Source of the DNA: Nostoc sp. T09
Lineage (GTDB): Bacteria > Cyanobacteriota > Cyanobacteriia > Cyanobacteriales > Nostocaceae
Direction of reading: 5' to 3'
Length of the DNA stretch: 64,000 nucleotides
NCBI RefSeq assembly: GCF_002154695.1
Contig: NZ_MTAV01000135.1
Location: 1-64,000, forward strand
The notes under the pieces are model-generated. The model was not told where the DNA came from. It did no database searches and saw only the letters and a list, made by a program, of their open reading frames with translations. The translations under genes and the position numbers were made by a program. Positions 17,703-26,518 of this stretch are shown here, piece after piece (within the stretch, counting starts at the first letter, position 1; each line of letters opens with the position of its first letter).

Positions 17703-18027
17703 CTACACCCATAATCTACCGCAGGTTCCTGTGTCATTGAGCCGGAAGATTGTTAGTTTTACCTCCCCAGTATTGCCGTAGACCTCACGAATTTTTTGCG
17801 TTATCCCTTTGAGAGTGGGGTCAATGAGGTACTGTTCTGTGTCGGGGTTGATGGCAATATGCCAGTTGTAATGTGTCTCGATTAGTTGCGGACACAAGCG
17901 CGCAAAAATTGCACGACACCTTATGGCTAGAGCATCACATTGTTCTTGGCGGCGTTTTTTTTTCTTCTGGCGCTACAAGGGATGGTGGCAAGATGCGGGT
18001 GCGTCGTGGGTGGGATACTTGTGTCAT
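17703..18027 (-). pseudogene. Small conserved-type gene interrupted by a frameshift at an A9 run
   Basis: The minus-strand frame ending at 17703 reads THYNWHIAINPDTEQYLIDP and ends FRLNDTGTCGRLWV, a pattern I associate with a small cyanobacterial hypothetical family. Traced upstream, this frame continues through CRAIFARLCPQLIE and RRQEQCDALAIR to a run of nine A (plus-strand T, 17955-17963) and then hits a stop. The other frame entering the same A run starts at ATG 18027 with 21 sense codons (MTQVSHPRRTR, then LVAPEE). Removing one A joins the two into an intact product of about 107 residues. Either an indel mutation, a sequencing error, or slippage on the A tract explains it. Confidence 0.6.
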
Positions 18028-18219
18028 ATCAATATATAGTGCCTGTGAATATTTTTATTATTGCTGGATGGGATGTTAGAGTCTATCCGAGTGATATTCC
18101 CAATAAAACGAACGCTGGTCGTGGTTAATCCCTATCGTTTGGCTAAAAGCCATCAGTTCACACGTTCCCTACCTCTACTTTGTAAGTTCAGGAATCAAAT
18201 CAGATTGCTATAGATACGT

Positions 18220-20430
18220 CTACAACTTAGGTAAAATTTCTGCTAACATCTGTCCCGGAACTTTTGATAAAGCCAGATTTTGTCCTTGTATTCCTAATTC
18301 ATTGTGGAAAGCGCGAATTGTTTTCACCACATAAGAAAAGGTTGTTTGATAGGCTTCTGGTTGTTTACTCAATCCATTTAAGGCTTGCAAATGGTTATCT
18401 AATGCTGCTTCTAAATGTTGAGAACGTGTTGTTTTATCACCATTAAAATATTTATCTGTAGCAACTTGATAATGGGCAAGTCCTAAGTTATTGTGAGTAG
18501 CTAACAAATCAAAACTTAAAGTACTAGCATGAAGTGAGTGAGCCAGGGCTAAGGCTTCTTCGTAAGCAGCGATGCACAATTGCAGATATTTATGCTTATC
18601 TTCTTTATTTGTCTGTGATAGATTTGCTAAATGCCAGTAAGCAGTACCAAGGTTATTTTGTGTGGCAGCACAGCCGCTAGGCACAGCCGCGGCTGTGCGA
18701 TACTTGAGAGCGTCACAATAAACATCAATAGCCATCTGAAGATTGTGCCCTGGTTGCTCGTATTGTGCAAGATTCCAGTAGGCAGTGCCGATGTTGTTTT
18801 GAATCATGCCATACTTGAGCGGTTCATTTTCAGGGCTGTAGTGAGCAAGTGCTAGGTTATAAGCTGCGATCGCTTGTTTTAAATTCACTACAGGTTGATT
18901 GTATTGCCCTAGGTGCCAGTATGCAGTCCCCAAATTATTCTGACAAGCTGCATACTTTAATGGCTCCATTGCCACTGTACGGTAGCGCAGAGCTTCGTTA
19001 TAAGCTAAAACTGCTTGCTGCCAACTCTCTGGGGGATTAGAAAAACGAGCTAAATCTCCGTAAGCTGTCCCTAAATTATTTTGCACACGAGCGTAAGTTT
19101 CTGGGTGCGTCTGTGGTGATATCAGCTTTAAAGCCAACTTATAAAATTCAATTCCTTGCTCTATATAAGTTTGCCCTTCTTCAGAATTGGGTGGTGTGCG
19201 GTATAGCATCCAGTAAAGTGTACCCAAGTCATTCAAGATATCTGGCAGTTGTGGTGAGGTATCATCAAAGGATACTGCCTCTTGGTAGGAAATAATTGCT
19301 ACCATCAGGTTCTCTAAATTTACCTGCCCTTGTTCAATCCGAAGACGATAAAAGTTTCCTAAACGATGATAAGCGGCTGCTAGTATCTCCCCCGAAGCAT
19401 TCTGTGAGTGTAATTGTTCAATCTCTACAAGCATGTGCTGCGCTTGCGAAATTTCATCTTCATCTTGAATAATCTTAGTATTAATTGTTGCTAATACTAA
19501 ATCAGTTAACTCTTTGCTAATATTACTCAAAGATGGCAGTGATGGTAGATTATTTTCGCTGGATCTAACTGGAGCTTGTTCCTGCTTAGTCTCAACTTTC
19601 AATAGCTCTATTGGTATAGAGACTTCCTGTGGTTGTCGTCTATGATTTACTCGTGTTTCTGGTTGAAAATCGAAATCATCCTCAAATTTCAGATCGCTTT
19701 CCTCTGCTGCTTTTAGTTCTGCCTGAGCGACTGCTTGTTCCAAAATAGATGGTTCAAAATTTTCAAAATCCAGACTTCTAGAGCTAGCAAACCTTTCTGG
19801 ATAGCCTGCATTGTGGGTCGTTGGTGTCGGTTCTCCCGCGAAGAAAAACACACCTGTACGCCAATCCCAAAACTGTGGTGCTGACTGCTGAATAGCTGAT
19901 AACCAAGGACGGGGTACCCACAACAGCAAGCTAGATTCTAGGAAGCGGCTGGATTCTTGGGTAGACAAATACTCCTCGCTTAGGCGGAGATAATGTAAAA
20001 ATAAACGTTGTACCGCTACTGGTTGTCTGGTTAGTAGCTCTACACCAACAATTTGAAATGCAGGTATTGGTAAGGGTCGTCCTGGGGTGTCTTTTGATCC
20101 TCCAACAATTGGCGGTGGATAATTAGTTAGCCATTGATTTATCTGCGCTATGGGATTAGGGTCGCTTAAATTTAAACGCAAGGTAGCTAAGCGTGGATAA
20201 GCTGGTGTGCTACTTTCCAAGCTATCTTCTGGCTGATATAGCACTTGCCCAACAGGATAAGCCAAGGTAGAATGCAAACGGGCTGCTACTTGGTTTCGCA
20301 AGTGTAAATCATCACAAACTGCCAAAAACAGTTGTCTTCGTAAATTCAGACTCAAGGCAAGTTTTAGGCGGTGATATACTTGCCGATTCCAAGCAAAATT
20401 ATCTGTGTGTGCAGTATCATTCACGCTCAT
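18220..20430 (-). CDS. TPR-repeat protein
   Basis: 736-residue protein. Residues 1-220 form a globular part (RLKLALSLNLRRQLFLAVCDD, later LLWVPRPWLSAIQQSAPQFW) that I cannot assign. Residues 230-330 are a low-complexity linker, and residues 340-700 hold tetratricopeptide repeats. Several TPR units are of one subtype, with QNNLGTAYWHLA or QNNIGTAYWNLA followed by YRTA, as in protein-interaction scaffolds. No signal peptide and no enzymatic motif. Related proteins recur in filamentous cyanobacteria without known function. It is divergent from the COP23 gene, with a hairpin between them. Confidence 0.82.
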   Translation of the reverse strand: MSVNDTAHTDNFAWNRQVYHRLKLALSLNLRRQLFLAVCDDLHLRNQVAARLHSTLAYPVGQVLYQPEDSLESSTPAYPRLATLRLNLSDPNPIAQINQWLTNYPPPIVGGSKDTPGRPLPIPAFQIVGVELLTRQPVAVQRLFLHYLRLSEEYLSTQESSRFLESSLLLWVPRPWLSAIQQSAPQFWDWRTGVFFFAGEPTPTTHNAGYPERFASSRSLDFENFEPSILEQAVAQAELKAAEESDLKFEDDFDFQPETRVNHRRQPQEVSIPIELLKVETKQEQAPVRSSENNLPSLPSLSNISKELTDLVLATINTKIIQDEDEISQAQHMLVEIEQLHSQNASGEILAAAYHRLGNFYRLRIEQGQVNLENLMVAIISYQEAVSFDDTSPQLPDILNDLGTLYWMLYRTPPNSEEGQTYIEQGIEFYKLALKLISPQTHPETYARVQNNLGTAYGDLARFSNPPESWQQAVLAYNEALRYRTVAMEPLKYAACQNNLGTAYWHLGQYNQPVVNLKQAIAAYNLALAHYSPENEPLKYGMIQNNIGTAYWNLAQYEQPGHNLQMAIDVYCDALKYRTAAAVPSGCAATQNNLGTAYWHLANLSQTNKEDKHKYLQLCIAAYEEALALAHSLHASTLSFDLLATHNNLGLAHYQVATDKYFNGDKTTRSQHLEAALDNHLQALNGLSKQPEAYQTTFSYVVKTIRAFHNELGIQGQNLALSKVPGQMLAEILPKL

Positions 20431-20558
20431 AGTGGCTACAAAGCCAAAACACAGTTTACATTTTCTTCAAGGGTATATCTCAGCAGTCAACCCCTTTGGG
20501 GGATTCAAAGCTCAAAATTATCATCCTTATTAAATATATATAATGATACTGCTGGTTA

Positions 20559-20585
20559 ATAGGTTAGGCTTTTTGCCTAACCTAT
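20559..20585. other. Strong hairpin in a divergent promoter region
   Basis: ATAGGTTAGGC and GCCTAACCTAT form a perfect 11-bp stem around TTTTT. It lies in the 323-base gap between the divergent TPR and COP23 genes, where no gene should end. It could mark the end of a small RNA, act in a 5' leader, or be a repeat. The rest of the gap shows no ORF. Confidence 0.55.
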
Positions 20586-20753
20586 CTCAAGTTTATCTTT
20601 TTTTATCTGCATTGAATTTTGCACGCTCCTGACTGAGGTGTAAATCGCAATTTTTGATAAAATCATAAAAAATTTATTTAATTCCGTAATCTCCCAGATA
20701 GCTGCTGTAGTTTATCAATATTAGAGATTTTTGCTTATGGGAGAGTATATCCC

Positions 20754-21374
20754 GTGCCTAAGGGACAGCATACATTTAACATCATCAATTTGGCTCTAGC
20801 TGCGATCGGTACAGCAGCAGGTGTTTTTGGTGCAATTTTTGCATACGCTCAAATCACTGCTTGGACTCCTGAGTTACCAGGCTTTAGCTCAAAAGACCGT
20901 TTTTCTTGCGCGTTGCAACCCGACACACAAAACGGGGGTGAAGTCTGGACAGTAATGTACCGCAATGACCAGACGAAAAAGCCTTGGTTGAAGATGGTTA
21001 ATAATTTTGGCGATGAGTGGAATACTCAGAAACGTTGCGATGCTATTGCTCAACGCTTGGAAGGTTTTCGCCAAGATGGTTTAATTGGCTTTAGTCATCG
21101 CACTGACCCCAAAACCCTAAACCAATCTGTGATTTGTGCAGTAACAAGGCTTGATCGCAGTACTTGTAATCTTTTGGTAACGCTTAAACCAGGCGTTGAT
21201 GGTTACGAGTCGCTGCGACGCATGATAGAAGCTAAAAAGAATGGTACGACTGTTGACCAAGGCTCAAATGACTCAAATACTGTCAGTATGTCAGCTACAA
21301 GACCAAAATTTATTAGCTTTGAAGACCAGTTAGCTACTGAGGATACAAAAGCTGGAGTATCTGCTAATAAATAA
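20754..21374 (+). CDS. COP23-domain protein
   Basis: 206-residue protein of the COP23 family, named after a circadian oscillating, membrane-associated protein of Cyanothece. An N-terminal hydrophobic helix (about 10-32, IINLALAAIGTAAGVFGAIF) anchors or exports it. The domain (about 45-150) has paired Cys (RFSCALQ, KRCDAIA, VICAV, STCNLL) and the WNTQKRCDAIAQRLE segment typical of the family. Biochemical function is unknown. The start is GTG at 20754, supported by GGGAGAG at 20739-20745. It converges on a trypsin-TPR gene, separated by a bidirectional hairpin terminator. Confidence 0.85.
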   Translation: MPKGQHTFNIINLALAAIGTAAGVFGAIFAYAQITAWTPELPGFSSKDRFSCALQPDTQNGGEVWTVMYRNDQTKKPWLKMVNNFGDEWNTQKRCDAIAQRLEGFRQDGLIGFSHRTDPKTLNQSVICAVTRLDRSTCNLLVTLKPGVDGYESLRRMIEAKKNGTTVDQGSNDSNTVSMSATRPKFISFEDQLATEDTKAGVSANK

Positions 21375-21407
21375 TTTCTTGCTTCCATAAATCACTTATA
21401 AGAAATC

Positions 21408-21440
21408 AGATCCCCGACTTTTTGAAAAAGTCGGGGATCT
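21408..21440. terminator. Bidirectional hairpin terminator (dispersed repeat family)
   Basis: Perfect 16-bp palindrome: AGATCCCCGACTTTTT with AAAAAGTCGGGGATCT around a single G. It lies between two convergent genes, with T runs on both sides of the fold. A relative with the same outer arms occurs at 42548-42610, so it is also a dispersed repeat. Confidence 0.8.
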
Positions 21441-21471
21441 AAACCCTTTTTTGATATTTTGAAATTTGTAC

Positions 21472-22986
21472 CTATGGTGTTCGCCATAACTTAACTAGCA
21501 ATTCCTTTCGATTGTTGATTGCTTTTTGGTAATTAGGGTCGAATTTAATAGCTTTGTTATAAGATTCAAGTGCTTCATCATTACGTTTTAACAGTTCTAG
21601 TGCATAGCCTCGATTATTCCAAGCACTAGCATTATCAGGTTTGAGAGCGATCGCTTTGTCGTAAGATGCTACTGCATCAGAGTAGCGCTGCAATTTTCGT
21701 AGGGCAAGACCTCGACCAAGCCAAGCATCAGCATTATCAGGTTTGAGAGCGATCGCTTTGTCGTAAGATGCTACTGCATCCGAATAACGTTGCAATTCAT
21801 CTAGGGCAAAACCTCGACCATACCAAGCATTAGCATGATCAGGTTTAAGAGCGATCGCTTTGTCATAGGATGCTACAGCATCCGAATAGCGTTGCAATTT
21901 TCGTAGGGCAATACCTCGATTATTCCAAGCACCAGCATGATCTGGATTGAGAGTGATCGCTTTGTCGTAGGATGCTACAGCATCAGAGTAGCGTTGCAAG
22001 TCATCTAGGGCAATACCTCGGTTATACCAAGCATCAGCATGATCTGGATTGAGAGCGATCGCTTTGTCGTATGCCACTAAAGCATCAGAGTAGCGTTGCA
22101 ATTCATTTAAGGCAAAACCTCGACCATACCAAGCATCAGCATCATCAGGTTTGAGAGCGATCGCTTTGTCATAAGATGCAATGGCTTCTTTATAGCGCTT
22201 AGAAGCCCCTAAATCATTACCTTCATTAACAAAGTCTTGTGCTATCTGACTATCTGTGCGAGCTTCAGCAATATTTGCTACATAAGTATTAATTGGGATA
22301 CCCCATTTGAATGTACCAACTGCATCGCCAGTTTTGGAACTCGCACCCTTTGTAGACTGCTGTTGTGGTGGGGGATCTTCACCTTTAATCTCAGATGCTC
22401 TCGCTAGTTCTATATCAGTACGTCCATGTACAGCTACCACTTCCCCTATTGTATTGATCACAGGCCCGCCACTCATCCCCCCAGCAGTTATTGCTGTGTA
22501 GGAAATACCGTAACCCTCGGTTTGGCTGTCAATCAATGAAACTTCCCCAGAGACAAACTGTTTGCCTAAACTAGTACCGGGAAACCCAATTATATAAATT
22601 TTGTCTCCTAAATTTACTTTGTCAGAATTTCCTAACTTTAGCGGTTGATAGGGGCAACTTCCAGCATTAGGCTTAAAGGTGATAACAGCTAAATCTTGTT
22701 TGTTAAAGCGTTTAACTTCAAAAGATTTCCAGATTTTTTGGTCTTTAGTTTGTAACTGTAATTTTGCACTTGGTAGTACAACATGACGGGCCGTGATTAC
22801 AGTACAAACTTCTTTTTCACCTAGGATGAAAAACCCTGTTCCATGTCCTGCTTGGTCTGTGTAGTTAATAAATACTACGCTTTCCCCTGCTAGTTTACCA
22901 ATCTCTCCTGCTGATTTTGGGCTGTTACAACTAGTGAGAAATAAAGTTGCACAGCCATAGGCAACCAACCAACGCCAAGATATCAT
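21472..22986 (-). CDS. Secreted trypsin-like serine protease with C-terminal TPR array (lipoprotein)
   Basis: 504 residues from the ATG at 22986 (a TTG four codons upstream is less likely). The leader ends FLTSC, a lipobox, so it is probably a lipoprotein. The S1-type protease domain (about 25-240) has triad residues H68 (TARHVV), D98 (QDLAVI) and S172 (GGMSGGP). The second half has TPR units of exactly 34 residues, six of them nearly identical (AIALKPDDADAWYGRGFAL and variants), then one diverged unit. The TPRs may present substrates or dock partners. It is convergent with a COP23 gene; I have the impression that COP23 and protease-TPR genes recur together in cyanobacteria. Confidence 0.9.
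   Translation of the reverse strand: MISWRWLVAYGCATLFLTSCNSPKSAGEIGKLAGESVVFINYTDQAGHGTGFFILGEKEVCTVITARHVVLPSAKLQLQTKDQKIWKSFEVKRFNKQDLAVITFKPNAGSCPYQPLKLGNSDKVNLGDKIYIIGFPGTSLGKQFVSGEVSLIDSQTEGYGISYTAITAGGMSGGPVINTIGEVVAVHGRTDIELARASEIKGEDPPPQQQSTKGASSKTGDAVGTFKWGIPINTYVANIAEARTDSQIAQDFVNEGNDLGASKRYKEAIASYDKAIALKPDDADAWYGRGFALNELQRYSDALVAYDKAIALNPDHADAWYNRGIALDDLQRYSDAVASYDKAITLNPDHAGAWNNRGIALRKLQRYSDAVASYDKAIALKPDHANAWYGRGFALDELQRYSDAVASYDKAIALKPDNADAWLGRGLALRKLQRYSDAVASYDKAIALKPDNASAWNNRGYALELLKRNDEALESYNKAIKFDPNYQKAINNRKELLVKLWRTP
21590..22200 (-). repeat. 102-bp tandem coding repeats (TPRs), most with a HIP1 site
   Basis: Six successive 102-bp units inside the protease-TPR gene. Each carries GCGATCGCTTTGTC (near 21648, 21750, 21852, 22056 and 22158), or GTGATCGCTTTGTC in the unit near 21954. 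DNA-level similarity is much higher than TPR function requires, pointing to recent amplification or gene conversion. Confidence 0.85.
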
Positions 22987-23026
22987 GTTGCACCACAAAT
23001 AATGGGAAACATTTGTACTGACTACA

Positions 23027-23101
23027 ATAGCGGTTCTTACTTAAGTGACGTACATTGCTACTAAGAAGGGTTTTGTACTTCCCACAACTGAGAACCGCTA
23101 T
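23027..23101. mobile_element. MITE-like 75-bp element
   Basis: Ends in the perfect inverted repeat ATAGCGGTTCT / AGAACCGCTAT (11 bp) around a 53-bp interior with GTGACGTACATTGC. It contains no ORF. Size and structure fit a small non-autonomous palindromic element; no target duplication is clear. Confidence 0.5.
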
Positions 23102-23332
23102 AATTACCCATTCTAGAGTGCTGTATTTAACTTTATAAAACTACCGAACATTTTTTAGTAATTTTTATTTACAAAAAGAGGTAACTGCGTATTCAAAAAT
23201 ATTTATGTCCTTGCGATTGCTTTCTCATTTCGGTAATTCACGCACTCATGACAACTATCTGTGTGTAGCAGCCATTGGAGTGGAGATTTGCCAGAATTCT
23301 TTCAGGCTGAATCAATACGGAAGTTTTTTAAC

Positions 23333-23413
23333 GTAGGGTGGGTTAGCGACAGCGTAACCACCATTGTTCCTGGGTTGGTGGTGCGTTAGGCTTAACGCCA
23401 TAACACACCCTAC
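23333..23413. repeat. Imperfect palindromic repeat element
   Basis: Begins GTAGGGTGGGTTAG and ends with the near-complement ATAACACACCCTAC (12 of 14 paired), with an inner GGTGGTGCGTTAGG. No ORF. It belongs to the common GTAGGGTGNGTTA class of dispersed cyanobacterial repeats. Confidence 0.55.
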
Positions 23414-23702
23414 TGGACTGACACAGCTAATTTAGTGCATTAGGGAAGATAAAATGAACCACCGATGAACACCGATAAAATGGATTTTTTAATGCACCAT
23501 TTTAGGCGTGTCAGTCTACTACTGGCGTGGCAAGCCTAAATTTGTGCATTAGATTTATTTATTGGAAGGCGCTAAAGCGCAACTACAAACATTTTTTATT
23601 GCAACATTTTAGCCTTGCCACGCCACTACGAAAAAATCAGGCTTCTAGAAAATGGAAACCTGAAATCTCAGAAAAATTAAATTTGTATTAAAAACTTTCC
23701 GT

Positions 23703-23882
23703 TCAACTGATGTGGGAGACAGAGAAGGCGACTAGAATCAATCCACCAACCAAAACTGTAGCGGCGATTCCCACAAAAAGATAGGTTCGCTTTTGCCCTG
23801 CATTGGGAGGTTCTGCTGCATAAATCTTAGGTTCGCGAGCAAAATTATTGAGAAGACCGCCTTCTTCAGTTGTATAGGGCAT
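23703..23882 (-). CDS. psb34: Photosystem II assembly factor Psb34 (ssl1498 family)
   Basis: 59-residue thylakoid protein. The N-terminal half, MPYTTEEGGLLNNFAREPK then IYAAEPP, matches the conserved soluble arm of Psb34; the C-terminal half (about 33-56) is one membrane helix. Psb34 binds photosystem II assembly intermediates containing CP47 and is thought to compete with high-light-inducible proteins during late assembly. It is also named a light-harvesting-like protein of the ssl1498 family. The gene stands alone between a repeat-rich region and thiO-thiG; its upstream 180 bases should hold the promoter. Confidence 0.88.
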   Translation of the reverse strand: MPYTTEEGGLLNNFAREPKIYAAEPPNAGQKRTYLFVGIAATVLVGGLILVAFSVSHIS

Positions 23883-24060
23883 GAAGTAATTCCTTGTTCT
23901 TATCGTTTTTTTAATTGTTACATAAACTTTATATTACACTTTCACGAAACTTAAAAATTTGTTACATTCTTAAAAAGTCACAGAGAACAGCTAATAGGCA
24001 AGAGTCAAAAGTCAAGAATCAATAGTAAGATTTCCATGACTAATGACAAATGATAGATAA

Positions 24061-26034
24061 CTATTTAGTAATAGTGCCTGTGAGTGGTGAACTAGCACTG
24101 GCATAATCTTTGATAGGCATTCTGCCAGCCAGGTATGCCAGACGACCGGCGACTGTGGCTAGATTCATAGCCCGTGCCATTGCGGCGGGATTTTTTGCCA
24201 GAGCGATCGCACTATTAATTAATAAAGCATCTGCTCCTAATTCCATCGCTTGCGCTGCTTCTGATGGCGAACCAATACCAGCATCTACTACCACTGGTAT
24301 CCCAGCATTTTCAATAATGATTTGGATGTTGGCGGTTGTCTTCAATCCTTGCCCGGAACCAATGGGCGATGCTAAAGGCATGACTGTGGCACAACCAACT
24401 TCTTCTAAGCGCTTAGCTAACATCGGGTCAGCGTTGATATACGGTAATACAGCAAAACCTTCTTTTACCAATTGTTCTGCTGCTTCTAGTGTCCCAATGG
24501 GGTCTGGTAGCAAATATTTAGGATCGGGAATGACTTCTAGCTTGACAAAATTATTATCTTCCTGTCCCAACAGTTTTGCCATTTCTCGCCCTAAACGCGC
24601 CACTCGAATTGCATCTTCTGCGGTTTGACAACCTGCTGTATTGGGTAACATCCAAATTTTCTGCCAATTCAGTGCTTCGGCTAAACCTTCGTGTCCGGGA
24701 GCTTTGGTTTGTACTCGCCGCACTGCTACGGTAACGATTTGGCACTCACTTGCGGTAATACTCTGCTGCATTTCTTCAATGCTGCGATATTTACCAGTAC
24801 CAGTCATTAAGCGAGATTGAAAGGTTTTGCCAGCAATAGTCAGTGCTGAGTCTTGAGTGTGGAGTAGAGAATTGTCTAAAGCAACAATAGGATGATGCCC
24901 ATTGGAGAAATTGGCAGAGTGAGTGAGCATGGAGGTAGATTTTTTGGGGAGGAAGCGCGAATAGTGAAAATGAGAAAGTAAGGGGTCTGACTTTTGTTCG
25001 GAAATCAAATCGGCAATTAAAGCGGCGGTTACGGGTGCTAGCAAAATGCCATTGCGATAATGACCAACAGCCAAAGTTAAATTTTTACACGGGCTGGTAC
25101 CCAGAATTGGTAACTCGTCAGGGGTAGCTGGACGAAATCCCCACCAAAATTCCTCTATAGAATAATCCTGCAATTGCGGATAGAGGCGGATAGCTTTTTG
25201 CAGTAGGCTTTGAATACCTACGGGGGTGTTGTGAGGAGTAAAACCAACATCTTCGCTAGTCGCGCCAATAATAATCGAGCGATTCCTTCTAGGGACAATG
25301 TAAATCTCTTGCCCATACAAAACTCTTGTTAGAGGCAATTCTGGCTCAAATTCTGGCACCCGCACCCGCAGCATTTGCCCTTTTCGCGGACGCACGGGTA
25401 AGGGTAATAATTCGTTTGACCAAGCACCTGTGGCTAATACATAATGATCAGCGTGAATTACTCCCATACTGGTTTGCACGCCTAGCACTTTGCCTTGCTG
25501 CTGTAAAAATGCTTCGACGCTGATGCCATCTTTGAGTTCAACACCAAGAGCCTCAGCCGCCGTCCACAGAACGCGTGCTAAGGCACGATTGTCTACTTGT
25601 CCATCTTCGGGATACCACCAGCCACCAACTACTTCTGCTGCCAATCCAGGCTGATATTGCCCAATTGCTGTTTGATCTAACCAGTAAGCAGGTGATTCAC
25701 GGGCTGATGGTAGCAAAGCCGCATTTTTCTGGTCTTGCTGTTCGTAAACAGGAGCTAAGATGCCACAGGGCCAGTAACTACTAGATAAACCAGCGAGTTC
25801 TTCAAGCTTGCGCGTCCAGTCTGGATATAGAGCACGCGATCGCCAGCATAAAGCATACATGGCTTCATCTGTGATCTTTTCCGCATCTGGTGCTAGCATC
25901 CCAGCCGCCGCATGGCTTGCAGCAGCGTTAAAATCACGGCAAAGCACGGTGACATTTGCCCCGCGCAGTTTCAGTTCTACGGCGATCGCCAAGCCAATAA
26001 CGCCGCCGCCAATAATTAAAATGTCACTAGTCAT
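24061..26034 (-). CDS. thiO-thiG: Bifunctional glycine oxidase ThiO - thiazole synthase ThiG
   Basis: 657-residue fusion making the thiazole half of thiamin. Residues 1-365 are ThiO: an FAD-binding N-terminus ([17 protein letters not shown]), later [15 protein letters not shown] and the C-terminal [12 protein letters not shown]; it oxidises glycine to iminoacetate. Residues about 395-657 are ThiG, a TIM barrel starting with [13 protein letters not shown], with [17 protein letters not shown] near the Schiff-base Lys and [18 protein letters not shown] for phosphate binding. The fusion is known in cyanobacteria and channels an unstable imine. The start codon at 26034 lies in a heptamer repeat (TAATGAC units), so the first residues may be repeat-derived. 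Confidence 0.96.
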   Translation of the reverse strand: MTSDILIIGGGVIGLAIAVELKLRGANVTVLCRDFNAAASHAAAGMLAPDAEKITDEAMYALCWRSRALYPDWTRKLEELAGLSSSYWPCGILAPVYEQQDQKNAALLPSARESPAYWLDQTAIGQYQPGLAAEVVGGWWYPEDGQVDNRALARVLWTAAEALGVELKDGISVEAFLQQQGKVLGVQTSMGVIHADHYVLATGAWSNELLPLPVRPRKGQMLRVRVPEFEPELPLTRVLYGQEIYIVPRRNRSIIIGATSEDVGFTPHNTPVGIQSLLQKAIRLYPQLQDYSIEEFWWGFRPATPDELPILGTSPCKNLTLAVGHYRNGILLAPVTAALIADLISEQKSDPLLSHFHYSRFLPKKSTSMLTHSANFSNGHHPIVALDNSLLHTQDSALTIAGKTFQSRLMTGTGKYRSIEEMQQSITASECQIVTVAVRRVQTKAPGHEGLAEALNWQKIWMLPNTAGCQTAEDAIRVARLGREMAKLLGQEDNNFVKLEVIPDPKYLLPDPIGTLEAAEQLVKEGFAVLPYINADPMLAKRLEEVGCATVMPLASPIGSGQGLKTTANIQIIIENAGIPVVVDAGIGSPSEAAQAMELGADALLINSAIALAKNPAAMARAMNLATVAGRLAYLAGRMPIKDYASASSPLTGTITK

Positions 26035-26083
26035 TAGTCATTAGTCATACATTATTAGCCATTTATCATTAGTACATAACTAA

Positions 26084-26132
26084 CAACTCATAACTAATAA
26101 CTCATCACTCATAACTTATAACTTATAACTCG
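26084..26132. repeat. STRR heptamer array (TAACTNA type)
   Basis: Seven consecutive 7-bp units: CAACTCA, TAACTAA, TAACTCA, TCACTCA, TAACTTA, TAACTTA, TAACTCG. It lies between thiO-thiG and the Ser/Thr-rich protein gene and is continued by related TTAGTCA units toward the thiO start. STRRs of this kind mark heterocystous cyanobacteria. Confidence 0.85.
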
Positions 26133-26152
26133 CAACCAATGACTAGCAACCT

Positions 26153-26518
26153 CTACCACAAGGCACGAATCGGTTGTGAGTTTTGATTGTCATCACTAGA
26201 TTGGGTATCTGTAGATTGAGTGTCCGTGGATTGAGTATCTGTAGTGTTTGTGTCTGAAGAGTTTTCTGTATCTGAAGTTGAGTCGTTAGTCGAGGTATTA
26301 TTTTGAGCAACGCTGCGTCTGCTTTCAGTTGTAGAATCGTTATTCCTACCCGCAGCTGTACTATTAACATTAATATTAGCTGGGAGAACTTTTGAGGTTC
26401 TACCACCGGGAGGAACGCTGGCACTTTGTACGCCCATAGGAAAGTTGATGCCTAGCAATGTACCCAGCAATATCGCCAAGCCTCCAGCCATTAGAATTAG
26501 CGGTGTCCATCTACCCAT
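26153..26518 (-). CDS. Membrane-anchored Ser/Thr/Asp-rich low-complexity protein
   Basis: 121 residues from the ATG at 26518, chosen because AGGAG lies 7 bases ahead; a reading 18 codons longer has no such site. One hydrophobic helix (about 5-25, WTPLILMAGGLAILLGTLLG) follows a short basic N-terminus. The rest is disordered, with Ser, Thr, Asn and Asp dominating and four imperfect TDTQS repeats near the C-terminus. I see no domain. It could be a cell-envelope anchor or linker protein. The rightward 440 bases up to cimA hold no recognisable gene. Confidence 0.65.
   Translation of the reverse strand: MGRWTPLILMAGGLAILLGTLLGINFPMGVQSASVPPGGRTSKVLPANINVNSTAAGRNNDSTTESRRSVAQNNTSTNDSTSDTENSSDTNTTDTQSTDTQSTDTQSSDDNQNSQPIRALW

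Larger units (their letters stand above)
22999..23702. other. Repeat-rich intergenic region
   Basis: About 700 bases without a gene. It holds an element with 11-bp inverted ends (23027-23101), a second with imperfect inverted ends (23333-23413), the motif CCACCGATGAACACCGAT near 23459, and several variants of GTGGCAAGCCTAAA and CATTTTAGCCTTGCCACGCC between 23500 and 23640. This looks like a graveyard of small dispersed repeats. Confidence 0.65.

Noticed and set aside
21590-22200. Regularly spaced repeats resembling a CRISPR array
   Set aside because: Spacing is 102 bp and the sequence is continuous coding DNA for TPR motifs in one open frame; there are no unique spacers or cas genes.
24110-24628. 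172-codon plus-strand ORF opposite thiG
   Set aside because: It is antisense to the well-supported ThiG domain, has no coding signature or ribosome site, and is explained by codon bias of the real gene.
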